Numbered from the stretch's first letter, positions 1-8,664 are shown. The stretch: 27,822 nt of DNA from Desulfatirhabdium butyrativorans (GCA_020718785.1 DYRK01000008.1:1-27822), one strand, 5' to 3'. Notes: generated by a model not told the origin, from the sequence alone. Numbers and translations: made by a program.

Positions 1-54
1 AAGCCGGGGAGCCTCCCCGGCAAGTGCGTTCCCAAGCAGGGGCTTGGGAACGAG
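1..54. repeat. REP-like palindromic cluster, cut by window edge
   Basis: Contains the inverted pair CGTTCCCAAGC / GCTTGGGAACG and a second GC-rich palindrome (CCGGGGAGCCTCCCCGG). Related clusters lie at 25462-25586 and 27579-27703, so this is a dispersed family. Its role is unknown; it may act as a transcription stop or nuclease block. Confidence 0.75.
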
Positions 55-57
55 ACA

Positions 58-282
58 GCGGATAGTTTTTCCATCAGACAGATATATAATTAGGTATCGC
101 AATCCGGGAAGGACTTTTCGGGAGATATATCCCATATTTTCAGCCGATTGGGAAAACATCCGGGTCAGATATGCAACTATATGATTTATATGTTTAAATA
201 TGAAAATGAAATTAAAATGTAAAAGATCATTCAAAAGTTCTTGACAAAACCAAATGATAAATGATAAACATACTCTTTGTTT
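58..282. repeat. 225-bp tandem duplication, copy 1
   Basis: Identical by eye to 283-507 and directly abutting it with a period of 225. It contains TTGACA at 241-246 followed by an AT-rich stretch with GATAAA-like -10 candidates. The unit therefore seems to carry a promoter, so the apr promoter region is doubled. Confidence 0.9.
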
Positions 283-507
283 GCGGATAGTTTTTCCATC
301 AGACAGATATATAATTAGGTATCGCAATCCGGGAAGGACTTTTCGGGAGATATATCCCATATTTTCAGCCGATTGGGAAAACATCCGGGTCAGATATGCA
401 ACTATATGATTTATATGTTTAAATATGAAAATGAAATTAAAATGTAAAAGATCATTCAAAAGTTCTTGACAAAACCAAATGATAAATGATAAACATACTC
501 TTTGTTT
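283..507. repeat. 225-bp tandem duplication, copy 2
   Basis: Second copy of the unit at 58-282. This is the copy proximal to aprB. The identity of the two copies implies a recent event or ongoing homogenisation. Confidence 0.9.
466..494 (+). promoter_or_regulatory. Candidate sigma70-type promoter for aprBA (duplicated at 241-269)
   Basis: TTGACA at 466-471 matches the -35 consensus exactly. The -10 is weak: GATAAA or ATAAAC lies 16-17 bases downstream. The same element occurs 225 bases upstream in copy 1. Placement ahead of aprB with no gene between supports a role in apr transcription. The -10 assignment is uncertain. Confidence 0.45.
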
Positions 508-694
508 ATAGAGGGTGCGGGATATACGTCTGATGACGTTCGGATAAACAAAATTTGCCCGGCATCGTTTCGCAGCCGCTGATTTTTGAAAGGAGGGGTG
601 CAAACCGTAAACAGGCTGATTTGTGTTTCAAGGTCATCGGAAACGATTTTTTTTGTGTAAGAGAACTTATTAACCGAAACAAGGAGGATAGTGA
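508..694 (+). other. aprB leader region
   Basis: About 190 bases between the duplicated promoter unit and aprB. Apart from the aprB ribosome binding site AAGGAGG at 681-687, no gene, riboswitch or clear terminator is recognised here. A second purine-rich stretch (AAAGGAGGGG) near 589-599 has only a 20-codon GTG frame after it and is not called. Confidence 0.4.
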
Positions 695-1132
695 ATGCCA
701 AGTTACGTAATCGCTGAAAAGTGTGACGGCTGTAAAGGTGGGGACAAAACCGCATGTATGTATATTTGCCCCAACGATCTGATGGTGCTGGATCCCAACG
801 CAATGAAGGCTTACAATCAGGAGCCGGATCAGTGCTGGGAATGTTTTTCCTGTGTGAAGATCTGCCCGACCCAGGCAATCGAAGTCAGAGGCTATGCCGA
901 CTTTGTGCCGCTGGGAAGCAGTATAATGCCGATGTTGAGTTCCGAAGACGTGATGTGGACCTGCAAGTTCAGAAACGGACTTATCAAACGCTTCAAGTTC
1001 CCCATCCGTACCACTCCCGAAGGACAGGCCAATGCTTACAAGAGTCTGAAAGGCAAAGACCTTAACAGTGCGCTGCTCTCCACCGAAGAGGCGGATGGCA
1101 TGACTATGCGGAAGCCGATTGCAACTGTCTAA
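695..1132 (+). CDS. aprB: Adenylylsulfate (APS) reductase, beta subunit
   Basis: Electron-transfer subunit of dissimilatory APS reductase, a cytoplasmic enzyme that reduces adenosine 5'-phosphosulfate to sulfite and AMP. The 145-residue protein has two [4Fe-4S] binding sets near the N terminus: Cys10, 13, 21 and 25 (with the KGGDKTACMY insert typical of AprB), and Cys47, 50, 53 and 57. The C-terminal half is the tail that wraps around AprA in known structures. The start is fixed by AAGGAGG eight bases upstream. Length and order (aprB before aprA) match the sulfate-reducer family. It is probably cotranscribed with aprA, which starts 66 bases after the stop. Confidence 0.97.
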   Translation: MPSYVIAEKCDGCKGGDKTACMYICPNDLMVLDPNAMKAYNQEPDQCWECFSCVKICPTQAIEVRGYADFVPLGSSIMPMLSSEDVMWTCKFRNGLIKRFKFPIRTTPEGQANAYKSLKGKDLNSALLSTEEADGMTMRKPIATV

Positions 1133-1198
1133 GTATTGCAACTGTCTGAAGTGTTGAAATTTGAATTGAAAACAGAAATTTTTTAAGGAGGAAACAGT

Positions 1199-3181
1199 AT
1201 GGCATTACCGAACAAACCAGTGGGTGAGCTCAAGGCAGTAAAGGATCCGGCAGTTGAAGAACGCGAAGTTGATTTTCTGATCGTGGGCGGCGGCATGGCA
1301 GCATGCGGCGCTGCATTCGAAGCCAAAAAATGGATGGATGACAAACAGACCGTCCTGCTGGTTGACAAAGCAGCAATGGAACGGAGCGGCGCGGTTGCTC
1401 AGGGACTTTCGGCTATCAACACTTATGTCGGCGAGAATTCTCCGGATGATTACGTCCGCATGGTCCGCAACGACCTGATGGGCATTGTCCGGGAAGACCT
1501 GATCTTCGACCTGGGCTGCCATGTTGACGATTCGGTTCATCTGTTTGAGGAATGGGGACTTCCGATCTGGAAGAAAGACGAAAAAGGCAAAACGCTCGAC
1601 GGTGCCAAAGGCTTGAAAATGGGAACGCTGAAAGCCGGTGCCAAACCTGTCCGTACCGGCAAATGGCAGATCATGATCAACGGCGAATCCTATAAAAGAA
1701 TCGTCGCGGAAGCTGCCAAGCTGGCTATCGGAGAAGAAAATGTCCTGGAGCGTGTTTTCATCGTGGAACTGCTGCTGGATGCCAACAAACCCAACCAGAT
1801 TGCTGGAGCAATCGGCTTCTCGGTCCGTGAGAACAAAGTTTTTATCATCAAATGCAAAACCATGATGATCGCCTGCGGCGGCGCTGTGAACATCTATCAG
1901 CCCCGTTCGGTCGGCGAGGGCAAAGGCCGTGCATGGTATCCGGTATGGAACTCCGGCTCCACCTATTATCTCGGAATGAGAGTGGGCGCGGAACTTTCCA
2001 TGATGGAAAACCGTTTCACCCCGGCACGTTTCAAAGACGGTTACGGCCCTGTGGGTGCATGGTTCCTTCTGTTCAAGGCCAAAGCCCTCAACGGTCTGGG
2101 CGAAAATTTTGCCGCCAGCGATTTCGCGAAGAAAGAACTTCAGAAATATGCTCCTTACGGAACTGCCGCGATTACGCCGACCTGTCTGCGTAACCACCTG
2201 ATGCTCTGCGAAATGAAAGAAGGCCGCGGACCCATTATGATGGATACCGTGACTGCTCTGGCAGAACTCGGCAAAACCATGGACAAGAAAGAACTCAAGC
2301 ATCTGGAATCCGAAGCTTGGGAAGACTTCCTTGACATGACCTGCGGTCAGGCAAACCTGTGGTGCGCCACCAACACCGAGCCTGAAAAGAAGAACTCCGA
2401 AGTTATGCCGACCGAACCGTATCTGCTCGGTTCCCACTCCGGCTGCTGCGGTTTCTGGGTCTCGGGTCCGGATCTGGAATGGATCCCGGATGCCTACAAA
2501 ATCAAGGCTGACAACGGCAAAGTTTACAACCGTATGACCACGGTCAACGGTCTGTTCACTTCCGGTGACGGTGTGGGATGCTCGGGTCACAAGTTTTCTT
2601 CTGGTTCCCATGCAGAAGGCCGTATGGCTGTGAAACAGATGGTACGCTACGCGAAAGATCACGCGGATTACAAACCGGCTCTCAAACCGTCCAAAGAGGA
2701 ACTGGTGGGCATTGTTTACAAACCGGTGCGGACTTTCCTGGAAAGCTGCAACTACACCACTGCGATTGACATCAACCCCAATTATCTCAAACCCGAGGGA
2801 ATGATGTACCGCCTCATGAAAGCTACCCATGAGTACGGCGCAGGAACTGCAACCTTTTACCTGACCACCAGCAAGAATCTCGAAGTAGTTATGGATCTTC
2901 TCCAGACCATGCGCGAAGATGCCGAGAAACTTGCGGCGGGCGATCTCCATGAACTGATGAGATGCTGGGAAATGCTGCACCGTATCTGGACAGTGGAATC
3001 CCATCTGCGTCACATCCAGTATCGCAAAGAAACCCGTTACCCCGGATTCTATTATCAGGCAGACTATCCGGGCCAGGATGACAAGAACTGGTTCTGCTTC
3101 ACCAACTCCAAGTATGATCCCGCTGCAAATAAATGGGATACATTCAAGAAGGAGTACATCAAGATTTTCCCGGATAAATAA
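1199..3181 (+). CDS. aprA: Adenylylsulfate (APS) reductase, alpha subunit
   Basis: Catalytic flavoprotein subunit of APS reductase. The 660-residue length is normal for AprA. The N-terminal FAD-binding motif VGGGMAACGAA is at about residues 29-39, and the family-typical stretches around GCCGFWVSGPD and GDGVGCSGHKFSSGSHAEGR are present in the middle and later parts. The protein belongs to the fumarate reductase/succinate dehydrogenase flavoprotein superfamily. An AAGGAGG site at 1185-1191 sets the start. It works with AprB, and electrons are thought to come from the Qmo complex encoded next. A terminator follows at 3286-3319, so apr and qmo are probably at least partly separate transcripts. 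No sat or dsr gene lies in the window. Confidence 0.98.
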   Translation: MALPNKPVGELKAVKDPAVEEREVDFLIVGGGMAACGAAFEAKKWMDDKQTVLLVDKAAMERSGAVAQGLSAINTYVGENSPDDYVRMVRNDLMGIVREDLIFDLGCHVDDSVHLFEEWGLPIWKKDEKGKTLDGAKGLKMGTLKAGAKPVRTGKWQIMINGESYKRIVAEAAKLAIGEENVLERVFIVELLLDANKPNQIAGAIGFSVRENKVFIIKCKTMMIACGGAVNIYQPRSVGEGKGRAWYPVWNSGSTYYLGMRVGAELSMMENRFTPARFKDGYGPVGAWFLLFKAKALNGLGENFAASDFAKKELQKYAPYGTAAITPTCLRNHLMLCEMKEGRGPIMMDTVTALAELGKTMDKKELKHLESEAWEDFLDMTCGQANLWCATNTEPEKKNSEVMPTEPYLLGSHSGCCGFWVSGPDLEWIPDAYKIKADNGKVYNRMTTVNGLFTSGDGVGCSGHKFSSGSHAEGRMAVKQMVRYAKDHADYKPALKPSKEELVGIVYKPVRTFLESCNYTTAIDINPNYLKPEGMMYRLMKATHEYGAGTATFYLTTSKNLEVVMDLLQTMREDAEKLAAGDLHELMRCWEMLHRIWTVESHLRHIQYRKETRYPGFYYQADYPGQDDKNWFCFTNSKYDPAANKWDTFKKEYIKIFPDK

Positions 3182-3225
3182 TGAGAATTGAAGATTGAAG
3201 GCAGTCCGCGCAGGAATGCAGGTGA

Positions 3226-3249
3226 ACCCTGCATTCCGGAATGCAGGGT
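3226..3249. repeat. Perfect 24-bp palindrome after aprA
   Basis: ACCCTGCATTCC is followed directly by its reverse complement. It has no T tract, so it is more likely an mRNA-stabilising hairpin or small palindromic repeat than a terminator. Confidence 0.6.
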
Positions 3250-3285
3250 CCGCCTGAAAATCTGCAATTTTCGATAAACCAGCAT

Positions 3286-3319
3286 ACCTCCAGGTGTCAC
3301 CGATGCCTGGAGGTTTTTA
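3286..3319 (+). terminator. Rho-independent terminator after aprA
   Basis: Stem ACCTCCAGG (3286-3294) pairs with CCTGGAGGT (3306-3314) across an 11-base loop, and is followed by a T-rich run. It would end the aprBA transcript before qmoA. Confidence 0.8.
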
Positions 3320-3326
3320 TTAATGG

Positions 3327-3378
3327 GAAGTGAGAAGTGAGAAGTGAGAAATATTTCTCACTTCTCACTTCTCACTTC
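3327..3378. repeat. 52-bp perfect palindrome built of GAAGTGA heptamers
   Basis: Three GAAGTGA units run into AT-rich DNA and are mirrored by TCACTTC units, giving a perfect inverted repeat centred at 3352/3353. It sits about 10 bases before the qmoA ribosome binding site. The same heptamers reappear at the 3' end of qmoA (about 4650-4677). Confidence 0.85.
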
Positions 3379-3399
3379 TCAATAATAAGGAGGGATAGC

Positions 3400-4665
3400 A
3401 TGGCAATAGACAAAAGCGGAAGCATCCTGGTTGTCGGCGGAGGAATTTCGGGTCTGACTACGGCCATTGAGGCTGCCGAAGTAGGGTATGAGGTATTTCT
3501 GGTTGAAAAAAATCCTTATCTGGGCGGAAGGGTAGCACAACTGAATCAGTATTTCCCCAAATTATGCCCTCCCACCTGCGGGCTTGAGATCAACTTCAGA
3601 AGAATCAAAGACAATCCGAAAATCAAAGTCCTCACGCTCGCCGAAGTTGCGGAAGTCAACGGAAAACCCGGGGCATATAATGTCAGCCTCAAAATAGCTC
3701 CCCGATATGTCAACGAAAACTGTACATGTTGCGGGGATTGCGCGACGGTGTGTGAAACCGAAATTTCCAGTGAGTTCAATTTCGGAATGAACAAAATCAA
3801 AGGCGCGTATCTGCCGCATGAAATGGCTTTTCCTGCCCGTTTTGTCATTTCTCCGCAGATTATCGGAACCGAAGACGCGAAACGCTGCAAAGAAGCCTGC
3901 AAATACAATGCCGTGGACCTGGACATGTCTGCCAAAACCATGAATATCAAGGTCGGCGCTATTGTCTGGGCAACGGGCTGGATGCCTTATGACGCCGGAA
4001 AGATAGACAATCTCGGTTTCGGCAGATACCCCAACATTATCACCAATATGATGATGGAACGGCTGGCCGCGCCTAATGGACCCACCGGCGGAAAAATCCG
4101 CCGTCCCTCGGATGACAAAGAGCCGGAAAGCATTGCTTTTGTCCAATGTGCCGGTTCAAGGGATGAAAACCATCTCCCCTACTGTTCCTATATCTGCTGC
4201 ATGGCATCTTTGAAACAGACCACCTATATCCGGGAGCAGTATCCCAACGCCAAAATCTATATTTTTTATATTGATCTCCGGGCCCCGGGACATCGCTATG
4301 AAAAATTTTACAAACAGATCAAAAGCGACGAGAATGTGGTGCTGGTCAAAGGCAAAGTGGCAGAGGTCGCCGAAGATCCCAAAACCCGGAATATCACCGT
4401 AATCGCAGAAAACGCCGTGACGGGCGAGAAAATCAAACAGACCGTTGAGATGGTCGTTCTTGCCACAGGCATGCAGCCCACGGCTGCGGCCAAAAAACTT
4501 CCTGCTGATTTGGAATACACCGCGGACGGTTTTATTGTGAACGATTTTGCAAAGGGCGGTATGTTTGCCGCAGGATGCGCCAACAAACCCGCGGATGTGG
4601 TATCGTCAAACCAGAATGCGACCGGCATGGCTCTGAAAGCCATTCAGACAGTGAGAAGTGAATAG
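3400..4665 (+). CDS. qmoA: Quinone-interacting membrane-bound oxidoreductase subunit A
   Basis: HdrA-like FAD flavoprotein of the Qmo complex, which links the menaquinol pool to APS reductase. The ATG at 3400 is chosen because AAGGAGG lies at 3388-3394. A longer in-frame start at 3337 would begin inside the heptamer palindrome and is rejected. The protein has 421 residues. The FAD motif VVGGGISGL is at residues 11-19, CPPTC at 56-60, and a Cys-rich cluster (Cys108, 110, 111, 114, 118) can bind iron-sulfur. The last four residues (VRSE) are encoded by the GAAGTGA-type repeat, so a satellite appears to have reached into the 3' end. qmoB follows after 54 bases. Confidence 0.95.
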   Translation: MAIDKSGSILVVGGGISGLTTAIEAAEVGYEVFLVEKNPYLGGRVAQLNQYFPKLCPPTCGLEINFRRIKDNPKIKVLTLAEVAEVNGKPGAYNVSLKIAPRYVNENCTCCGDCATVCETEISSEFNFGMNKIKGAYLPHEMAFPARFVISPQIIGTEDAKRCKEACKYNAVDLDMSAKTMNIKVGAIVWATGWMPYDAGKIDNLGFGRYPNIITNMMMERLAAPNGPTGGKIRRPSDDKEPESIAFVQCAGSRDENHLPYCSYICCMASLKQTTYIREQYPNAKIYIFYIDLRAPGHRYEKFYKQIKSDENVVLVKGKVAEVAEDPKTRNITVIAENAVTGEKIKQTVEMVVLATGMQPTAAAKKLPADLEYTADGFIVNDFAKGGMFAAGCANKPADVVSSNQNATGMALKAIQTVRSE

Positions 4666-4706
4666 TGAGAAGTGAAATAACTCACCGCTGACCGCTGATA
4701 ACTGAA
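4646..4706. repeat. Short heptamer satellites between qmoA and qmoB
   Basis: GTGAGAAGTGAATAGTGAGAAGTGA, a GAAGTGA-type repeat, overlaps the qmoA stop. It is followed by a doubled CCGCTGA unit (4684-4697). The tract relates to the palindrome at 3327-3378. Confidence 0.65.
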
Positions 4707-4719
4707 ATTGGGAGGAAAA

Positions 4720-7059
4720 ATGGATAAGAAGAAATACGGTGTTTATATCTGCACAGGCTGCGGAATCGGGGATATCCTGGACATAAAAGCATTGAGCGGT
4801 GTCCCGGAGGATGAAGGGCTTCCTGTCCAGACGCATCCTTTTCTCTGCGGAAAAGAGGGTGTTGACCTGATAAAAAAAGATATCGCGGAAGGAACCAACG
4901 CGATGGTGATTGCCGGCTGTTCGCGCCGCGTCAATTTCGACACATTCCGCTTTGAGGGCTGTATCGTTGACAGGGTGAACCTCAGAGAGCAGGTGATCTG
5001 GTCCCACCCGCGGTCCGAATTCCCCGCGCTTCAGGAAGATCAGAAAGATGACGGCGAGCATTTTGACAAGGTTCAGATGCTGGCTGAAGATTACATGAGG
5101 ATGGGGATGGCGCGGATAGAAAAAGTCAGTCTGCCCGAACCCTACAAACCGGATACTTTCACCCGGAAGATTCTGGTCATCGGCGGCGGCATCACAGGTA
5201 TTTCCGCAGCCGTGGAAGCAGCCAAAGCCGGTTACGAAGTGACCATTGCGGAAAAAGAACCGCATATCGGCGGTTATGCGGCAAAAGTGCGAAAACAACT
5301 CCCCCTCGAATACCCTTATGAAGATCTGATATCGCCTGTTATTCAGTCGAAAGTCGCCGAACTGGAAAAATACCCGAATATAAAGGTAAAAACATCGGCA
5401 GTCGTAGCCCGTGTCGCGGGACAGCCTGGCGAATTCACTGTCACCTTTAAAAAGCCGGGTGAAAAGATAGAATTCGACGTGCCTTATCCGCTGCCGCCGG
5501 AAATGAAAGTGGACGAAAGCGGCAAGGAACTCGAAGCTGAAAAGCTGCACGAGCGGTATATGGAATACAACAAGGGCAGAAAAGACATTCTGACCATTGA
5601 TCCCGAAGGCGAGAAATTCGGCGCGGTTGTTCTCGCAGCCGGCTGGCGTCCGTATCAGGCAGCAGAAGGAGAATTTGCCCATCTCGGATTCGGCAAGTTG
5701 CCGGATGTTGTCACCAACCATCAGTTTGAAGAGATCGCAGCCAAAGGCAAGATCATCCGCCCCTCGGACGGCAAAGAGGCAAAAGCGGTGGCTTTTATCC
5801 AAAGCCCTGGCAAAGGCGAAGATGACAGCGATTTCGAATTCGCGGGTTCTGTCACAAGTCTTGTGGCACTCAAGCAGGCAAAATATGTGCGTGACGATTA
5901 TGAGGACGGCAAAGCATATATTTTCTATCAGCATATGCGGACTCCTGGACTTTCCGAGAATTTTTACAAGAGTATCCAGCAGGACCCGGGCATTTTCCTG
6001 ACTAAAGGCAGTGTGATCGGGGTTGCCGAAAACAGCGGGGGATTGGTTGTCGAAGCAGATGACACACTTTTGGGCAAAGCCATCAAAGTCAAAGCCGATA
6101 TGGTTGTTCTGGGAACCGGCATGGTTCCGGTCACGGCAGACGATCCGGTGATCAATCTGGCATACCGCCAGGGACCTTCTTTCCGTGACATCAAGCTGTT
6201 CAACAGCTATTGCGATTCCAATTTTATATGTTTCCCTTATGAGACACAGAGAACCGGCATCTATGCCGCGGGTGCGATCCGGCGCAGCATGACCATGGAA
6301 GAATGTATAGATGACGCTGCCGGCGCTGCTCTGAAAGCAATTCAGTGCGTGGAATCGGTGAACAGAGGCGTGGCTGTGCATCCACGGTCCGGCGATATGA
6401 CTTTCCCGGATTTCTTTTTCCAGAGATGCACACAGTGCAAACGCTGTACCGAAGAATGTCCTTTCGGTGCTTTGGATGATGATCCCAAAGGCACACCCAA
6501 ACCCAATCCTGCGCGGTGCCGCCGTTGCGGAACCTGCATGGGCGCATGTCCTGAACGGATCATCGGTTTTGCCGACTACAATATTGACAGCATCGGATCC
6601 ATGGTCAAGTCAATCAAAGTGCCTTCCGAAGACGATTACAGCGAACCGCCCCTGCGGATTCTCGGGCTGGTATGTGAAAACGACGCATATCCCGCGCTGG
6701 ATATAGCCGGATTGAACAAACTCAGCTATTCCGCGGAAGTCCGCTTTGTTCCGGTACGCTGTCTCGGATCTGTGAATGTGGTCTGGATCAAAGACGCGCT
6801 TTCCAAAGGAATGGACGGCGTATTTCTGCTGGGCTGCAAACACGGCGATGATTATCAGTGCCATTTTGTCAAAGGAAGCGAACTGGCGGAAATCCGTGTC
6901 AAAAAGATCGGCGACGCGCTGACAAGTCTGGCTCTGGAACTCGAACGCGTGCGGCAGTTCCAGATTGCCATTGACGAATATGACAAGATTCCCGGAATTA
7001 TCAATTCCTTTGTGGCAGAAGTCGAGGCATTGGGTCCCAACCCGTTCAAAGGATTCTAA
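4720..7059 (+). CDS. qmoB: Quinone-interacting membrane-bound oxidoreductase subunit B
   Basis: Large HdrA/MvhD-like subunit of the Qmo complex, 779 residues. The ATG at 4720 follows GGGAGG at 4710-4715; a TTG at 4708 overlaps this site and is rejected. The N terminus has a Cys pair (CTGC, residues 11-14). A FAD domain starts near residue 151 (ILVIGGGITG). Two ferredoxin-type [4Fe-4S] motifs, CTQCKRCTEECP and CRRCGTCMGACP, lie at about residues 570-610. The C-terminal section, about 645-779, resembles MvhD, the partner protein of hydrogenase/Hdr systems. By analogy with Hdr, electron bifurcation or confurcation has been proposed for Qmo; the sequence alone does not settle it. Confidence 0.95.
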   Translation: MDKKKYGVYICTGCGIGDILDIKALSGVPEDEGLPVQTHPFLCGKEGVDLIKKDIAEGTNAMVIAGCSRRVNFDTFRFEGCIVDRVNLREQVIWSHPRSEFPALQEDQKDDGEHFDKVQMLAEDYMRMGMARIEKVSLPEPYKPDTFTRKILVIGGGITGISAAVEAAKAGYEVTIAEKEPHIGGYAAKVRKQLPLEYPYEDLISPVIQSKVAELEKYPNIKVKTSAVVARVAGQPGEFTVTFKKPGEKIEFDVPYPLPPEMKVDESGKELEAEKLHERYMEYNKGRKDILTIDPEGEKFGAVVLAAGWRPYQAAEGEFAHLGFGKLPDVVTNHQFEEIAAKGKIIRPSDGKEAKAVAFIQSPGKGEDDSDFEFAGSVTSLVALKQAKYVRDDYEDGKAYIFYQHMRTPGLSENFYKSIQQDPGIFLTKGSVIGVAENSGGLVVEADDTLLGKAIKVKADMVVLGTGMVPVTADDPVINLAYRQGPSFRDIKLFNSYCDSNFICFPYETQRTGIYAAGAIRRSMTMEECIDDAAGAALKAIQCVESVNRGVAVHPRSGDMTFPDFFFQRCTQCKRCTEECPFGALDDDPKGTPKPNPARCRRCGTCMGACPERIIGFADYNIDSIGSMVKSIKVPSEDDYSEPPLRILGLVCENDAYPALDIAGLNKLSYSAEVRFVPVRCLGSVNVVWIKDALSKGMDGVFLLGCKHGDDYQCHFVKGSELAEIRVKKIGDALTSLALELERVRQFQIAIDEYDKIPGIINSFVAEVEALGPNPFKGF

Positions 7060-7428
7060 TAAAAAAATGGTCAGGGGTGAGAGGTCAGGGGTCAGGGGAA
7101 GATTGCTTTTCTTCCTCTGACCCCGAACCCCGAACCTCTAAAATAAGGCATCCGGAAGCCTGTCCCCTCTTCAGGAGAAAAGGACGAAAAAAGAGATGGT
7201 ACGGCAACGTTGTGAAATTTATTTTTCACAGATACCCGACATATTTTCTTAAAGTCCCGAAAACCAAGGGCATCAAGGTAAAGGCGCACGTGAGATCAGG
7301 ATCTGCAGAATCAATTATGTACATCCTGTAAATCCCTATTCCGCGTGCTTTGGTAGATACACCCTCATTCGTAGGGGCTTGCCGGCGGCAAGCCCCTACA
7401 GTGTGCATTTGTTATCGGAGGTATTTGT
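7060..7428 (+). other. Long qmoB-qmoC intergenic region with two inverted repeats
   Basis: No credible gene is seen here. At 7069-7140 a GGTCAGG/AGGGGTC-type satellite faces an imperfect inverted copy (CTGACCCCGAACCCCGAACC). At 7371-7399 a near-perfect hairpin has 14-base arms starting GTAGGGGCTTGCC. It ends about 30 bases before the qmoC ATG and leaves the GGAGG site at 7417-7421 free. qmoC may be processed or translated separately from qmoAB because of these structures. Confidence 0.6.
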
Positions 7429-8562
7429 ATGGCCGATAGGCATCTTATTGAGCCTGATCTTGAATTTATCAAAAATATCAGGGAACTCGGCGGAGATACC
7501 CTGAAAAAGTGTTTCCAGTGCGCCACCTGTTCGGTAGCCTGTCCGATTTCTCCGGATAACAGACCCTTTCCCAGAAAGGAAATGATTGCAGCATCCTGGG
7601 GGCTTAAAGACAGACTGGTGGGCAATGCCGACATCTGGCTTTGCCACAATTGCGGAGACTGCTCCACCCTGTGTCCCAGGGGCGCAAAACCGGGAGATGT
7701 TCTTGCCGCTGTCCGCGCCCAGGCAGTCACAGAATATGCTGTGCCGAGGTCTTTGGGCAAAATGGTCAATGATCCCAGACAACTGCCTATTCTTCTGGCA
7801 ATTCCCGCGGCGATTTTCATCGTGCTGGGGCTGATCACTGGGCTGCTGAACTTCAGTCCCGCAGGGGATGAAATTGTTCATTCCAAATTCTTCTCCACAT
7901 GGCTGGTTGACATGATTATGGTTCCCGCGTCTATCTGGACTGCGGTGATATTCGCGCTGGGAATCAAGAGCTTTATGAACGACATCCATCAGAACGCGCT
8001 GGCAGACGGCAAGACGGATAAGAAAACCATTGAGCCGATAGAATTTCTCAAAGCGCTGGGACGGATGATTCCGGTGATTCTCAGACATGACAAATTCAAC
8101 GAATGTTCTGAAAACAGAGAACGGTCAACAACTCACATGATGGTGTTTTTCGGATTCGTCGGGCTGTTTATCGTGACCTCGATTTTCTTTGTGGTGCTGT
8201 ATATTTTTCAGATTCACGGGCCTTATTCCCAGCTGAATCCGGTAAAATGGCTGGGCAATGTGGCGGGTATTTCTCTGGTGATCGGCAGTCTGCTGATGAT
8301 CAAAGACCGTCTGGCAAAACCGGATCAGGTGAGCAGCTACAAAGACTGGTCCCTGCTGGGTCTTGCGCTGGGACTGGGGCTTACAGGTCTGCTGACAGAA
8401 ATGACACGGCTCGGAGGATTGGCAGGTTTTTCGTATCTTCTTTATTTCATCCATCTGATGCTGGTATTCTGTCTGTTTGTCTATCTGCCGTATTCGAAGC
8501 TTGCCCATCTGGTTTACAGGACAGTGGCTTTGACTTACGCGGAATACTCGAACAGAAAGTAG
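7429..8562 (+). CDS. qmoC: Quinone-interacting membrane-bound oxidoreductase subunit C
   Basis: Membrane anchor of the Qmo complex, 377 residues. The N-terminal HdrC-like part has two [4Fe-4S] motifs, CFQCATCSVACP (near residue 27) and CHNCGDCSTLCP (near residue 72). The C-terminal part is a cytochrome b-like (NarI/HdrE-type) region. Its hydrophobic segments start at about 121 (LPILLAIPAAIFIVLGL) and continue at about 160-185, 235-265, 280-295, 305-320 and 335-360. It should oxidise menaquinol in the membrane and pass electrons to QmoAB and then APS reductase. GGAGG at 7417-7421 supports the start. A strong terminator follows at 8614-8650. Confidence 0.95.
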   Translation: MADRHLIEPDLEFIKNIRELGGDTLKKCFQCATCSVACPISPDNRPFPRKEMIAASWGLKDRLVGNADIWLCHNCGDCSTLCPRGAKPGDVLAAVRAQAVTEYAVPRSLGKMVNDPRQLPILLAIPAAIFIVLGLITGLLNFSPAGDEIVHSKFFSTWLVDMIMVPASIWTAVIFALGIKSFMNDIHQNALADGKTDKKTIEPIEFLKALGRMIPVILRHDKFNECSENRERSTTHMMVFFGFVGLFIVTSIFFVVLYIFQIHGPYSQLNPVKWLGNVAGISLVIGSLLMIKDRLAKPDQVSSYKDWSLLGLALGLGLTGLLTEMTRLGGLAGFSYLLYFIHLMLVFCLFVYLPYSKLAHLVYRTVALTYAEYSNRK

Positions 8563-8583
8563 GGGCATGTCGGCGACATGCCC
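8563..8583. repeat. Small palindrome overlapping the qmoC stop region
   Basis: GGGCATGTCG and CGACATGCCC are separated by one base. It resembles the GTAGGGGC-type hairpin at 7371-7399 and is probably a dispersed palindromic repeat. Confidence 0.55.
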
Positions 8584-8613
8584 GTCCGCGGTATGAATCG
8601 CAGATAAAAAATT

Positions 8614-8650
8614 AAAGGGGGAAGACAGAGATGTCTTCCCCCTTTGTTTT
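8614..8650 (+). terminator. Rho-independent terminator of the qmo operon
   Basis: A 14-bp perfect stem starting AAAGGGGGAAGACA with loop GAGA is followed by TTTGTTTTT. It is the clear end of the qmo transcript. Confidence 0.9.
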
Positions 8651-8664
8651 TCCGACAGCAGAAA

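Noticed and set aside
599..661. Possible 20-codon leader peptide upstream of aprB starting GTG
   Set aside because: The purine-rich stretch is too close to the GTG and the peptide shows no attenuator-like feature.
1205..3013. Long open frame on the minus strand opposite aprA (and a similar one at 4606-6381 opposite qmoB)
   Set aside because: Shadow frames of strongly biased coding DNA. No ribosome site, and the proteins are not recognisable, while the plus frames are clear AprA and QmoB.
3337..3399. Longer N terminus for QmoA
   Set aside because: It would be translated from the GAAGTGA palindrome. AAGGAGG sits inside this stretch and points to ATG at 3400.
7077..7331. 84-codon plus-strand frame between qmoB and qmoC
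   Set aside because: It runs through satellite and hairpin DNA, has no ribosome site, and gives no recognisable protein.
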